Of a stretch of DNA of 6,721 bases, positions 5,905-6,721 are shown in pieces; the first letter of the stretch is position 1, and each line of letters starts with the position of its first letter. The DNA comes from Methylopumilus sp036745495 (GTDB taxonomy: Bacteria > Pseudomonadota > Gammaproteobacteria > Burkholderiales > Methylophilaceae). The position numbers and the translations under genes are program-made. A model generated the notes under the pieces. It made no database searches, had not been told where the DNA came from, and saw nothing but the letters and a program-made list of their open reading frames with translations. Location: the NCBI GenBank assembly GCA_036745495.1, contig DAIOGA010000037.1, forward strand, positions 1-6,721, given 5' to 3'.

Positions 5905-6075
5905 ATGTTAAAAATGTCTGAAATTTGTATCTTGATGTCAATTTTTATTGCTTTTGTAACAACCGGTTACTTATGGTTTTCAGGTCAACAGCAAGAAGCT
6001 TTATTTACGGCAACTTGGATTCCATCAATCTTAACTTTTGTGATCTACACAGAAATTATAAGTAGAAAGGATTAA
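5905..6075 (+). CDS. 56-aa membrane protein of unknown function
   Basis: Translation from ATG 5905 gives 56 aa, stop TAA 6073-6075. A strong Shine-Dalgarno (AAGGAG, 5894-5899) sits 5 nt before the ATG, which supports it as a real gene despite its size. Two hydrophobic segments (about 6-25 and 33-52) flank a Ser-Gly-Gln-Gln-Gln-Glu turn (26-31). The second contains Leu-Phe-Thr-Ala-Thr-Trp-Ile-Pro-Ser-Ile-Leu, a pattern I associate loosely with small conserved membrane proteins of aquatic bacteria; this is an impression only. The C-terminus is Ser-Arg-Lys-Asp, giving a helical hairpin with a charged tail. The next small gene begins 3 nt later. Confidence 0.72.
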   Translation: MLKMSEICILMSIFIAFVTTGYLWFSGQQQEALFTATWIPSILTFVIYTEIISRKD

Positions 6076-6078
6076 ATT

Positions 6079-6177
6079 ATGCCTAATATATTAATATTCT
6101 TTTTAGGGCTCGCCTGCTTTCTCCTTGCTGGATTCGGAATTATTCTTAATAAAAATTCTGGTAAGAAAAAACGCTAA
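6079..6177 (+). CDS. 32-aa single-pass membrane protein
   Basis: Translation from ATG 6079 gives 32 aa, stop TAA 6175-6177. Evidence for a real gene is a good ribosome site (AAAGGA, 6066-6071, 7 nt spacing), placed inside the end of the preceding gene and so typical of a tight operon, plus a coherent product. The product is one hydrophobic helix (about 4-23, Gly/Ala/Phe/Leu rich) followed by a strongly basic tail Gly-Lys-Lys-Lys-Arg (28-32). By the positive-inside rule the tail is cytoplasmic and the N-terminus periplasmic. No family is recognised. At this length chance coding is possible, but the ribosome site and the helix-plus-basic-tail structure argue against it. Confidence 0.6.
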   Translation: MPNILIFFLGLACFLLAGFGIILNKNSGKKKR

Positions 6178-6187
6178 TAAAGTTATC

Positions 6188-6235
6188 CCGCCTTTAGGTG
6201 GATGCAGATAAAAAATATTGCATCTTTATTTTTTT
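6188..6235 (+). terminator. terminator-like hairpin between the small-gene operon and the photolyase gene
   Basis: GATGCA (6201-6206) pairs with TGCATC (6219-6224), extendable by a G-U pair, and is followed by TTTATTTTTTT at 6225-6235. Just upstream, CCGCC (6188-6192) pairs with GGTGG (6197-6201, one G-U) around a TTTA loop. The second stem plus U-tract fits a Rho-independent terminator for the operon ending at 6177. It leaves only 11 nt before the photolyase ATG, so it may instead attenuate transcription into that gene. Confidence 0.55.
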
Positions 6236-6246
6236 AAGTTCTTCAT

Positions 6247-6721
6247 ATGAAAACCCTAAGGCTTATTCTCGGCGATCAGCTCAATCCCAATCATTCCTGG
6301 TTTAAAAACGTAGATGATGAAATCATTTACGTTTTAATGGAAGTCAAACAGGAAACAAATTACGTACTGCATCATGCACAAAAAATCATAGCCATATTTG
6401 CCGCTATGAGAGATTTTCAATTAAGCCTTACCAAAAATGGCCATCAGGTTATTTACTTAAAAATAAATGACAGCGTTAATCAGCATTCTTTTAAAACAAA
6501 CTTAAATGCTTTGTTTAATCAACATAATATTAAAAAATTTGAATACCAAGAACCCGATGAGTATCGGCTAGACCAGGATTTAGTTAAATTTTGTAGTGAA
6601 ATTTCAATTCCATCTGAATGTTATTCTTCAGAGCACTTCTATACCGAACGATATGAAATTGGCGATTTTTTTAAAAATAAAAAAAGTTGGCTTATGGAAT
6701 CATTTTATCGCTCAATGAGAA
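6247..6721 (+). CDS. photolyase/cryptochrome-related protein, FeS-BCP type (5' part, cut by window end)
   Basis: The reading frame from ATG 6247 is open to the window edge, giving the first 158 residues of a protein that is about 500 aa in this family. Recognisable features are Leu-Gly-Asp-Gln-Leu at 8-12, Met-Glu at 31-32, His-His-x-Gln-Lys at 42-46 leading into the Ala-Met-Arg-x-Phe helix, and Tyr-Gln-Glu-Pro-Asp-Glu-Tyr-Arg-Leu at 100-108. These mark the N-terminal alpha/beta domain of the 'deoxyribodipyrimidine photolyase-related' family. Characterised members (for example Agrobacterium PhrB) are light-driven (6-4) photolyases with FAD, a ribityllumazine antenna and a 4Fe-4S cluster. The FAD- and FeS-binding C-terminal region lies outside the window, so catalytic competence cannot be checked. 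The start matches the family N-terminus; the ribosome site is weak. Confidence 0.9.
   Translation, partial: MKTLRLILGDQLNPNHSWFKNVDDEIIYVLMEVKQETNYVLHHAQKIIAIFAAMRDFQLSLTKNGHQVIYLKINDSVNQHSFKTNLNALFNQHNIKKFEYQEPDEYRLDQDLVKFCSEISIPSECYSSEHFYTERYEIGDFFKNKKSWLMESFYRSMR

Noticed and set aside
1..6721. CRISPR array, insertion sequence, prophage, tRNA or rRNA
   Set aside because: No regularly spaced direct repeats, transposase-like frames, terminal inverted repeats or RNA-gene signatures were seen on either strand.

Overview
The window looks like a piece of a compact, AT-rich proteobacterial chromosome. Gaps between genes are short (3 to 150 nt), start and stop codons often overlap or abut, and no mobile element, CRISPR array, tRNA or rRNA is visible. 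The family content (a CorA-type transporter with an MgtE-N-like front end, a YhhW-like pirin, DCC/DUF393, DUF429, DUF3147 and an FeS-type photolyase-related protein) and the protein style suggest a betaproteobacterium. A streamlined aquatic Methylophilaceae-like lineage is my best guess. That placement is an impression from family resemblance and was not tested.

Layout, left to right. (1) 102-954, plus strand: two exported proteins 4 nt apart. One is a 130-aa four-cysteine protein of unknown function; the other is a MORN_2/YwqK-type protein with a near-perfect 24-residue repeat. (2) 1045-1386, plus: a 113-aa exported protein with two cysteines, ending at a strong hairpin (1412-1442) that can terminate transcription from both sides. 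(3) 1466-4128, minus: a membrane protein with a His/Asp pattern like membrane-bound metal-dependent hydrolases, translationally coupled through ATGA to a pirin, followed after 135 nt by a CorA-family transporter. (4) 4132-4277: a divergent intergenic region with two hairpins, the second resembling a Rho-independent terminator on the plus strand just before the next start codon. (5) 4278-6177, plus: a tightly packed run of a DCC thiol-redox protein, a DUF429 RNase-H-fold protein (TTG start directly after the previous stop), a DUF3147 membrane protein and three very small membrane proteins (63, 56 and 32 aa). (6) 6201-6235: a terminator-like hairpin. (7) 6247 to the window end: the N-terminal 158 residues of a photolyase/cryptochrome-related protein (FeS-BCP / prokaryotic 6-4 photolyase family), cut by the window edge.

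Functionally the window is mostly housekeeping or accessory: divalent metal transport, redox and light/DNA-repair functions, and envelope proteins. I see no clear defence system, biosynthetic cluster or phage. The items most worth a second look are the structured 4194-4262 segment, terminator-like hairpins placed directly in front of start codons, the small-membrane-protein group ahead of the photolyase, and the GMS (not GMN) signature in the CorA-like protein.
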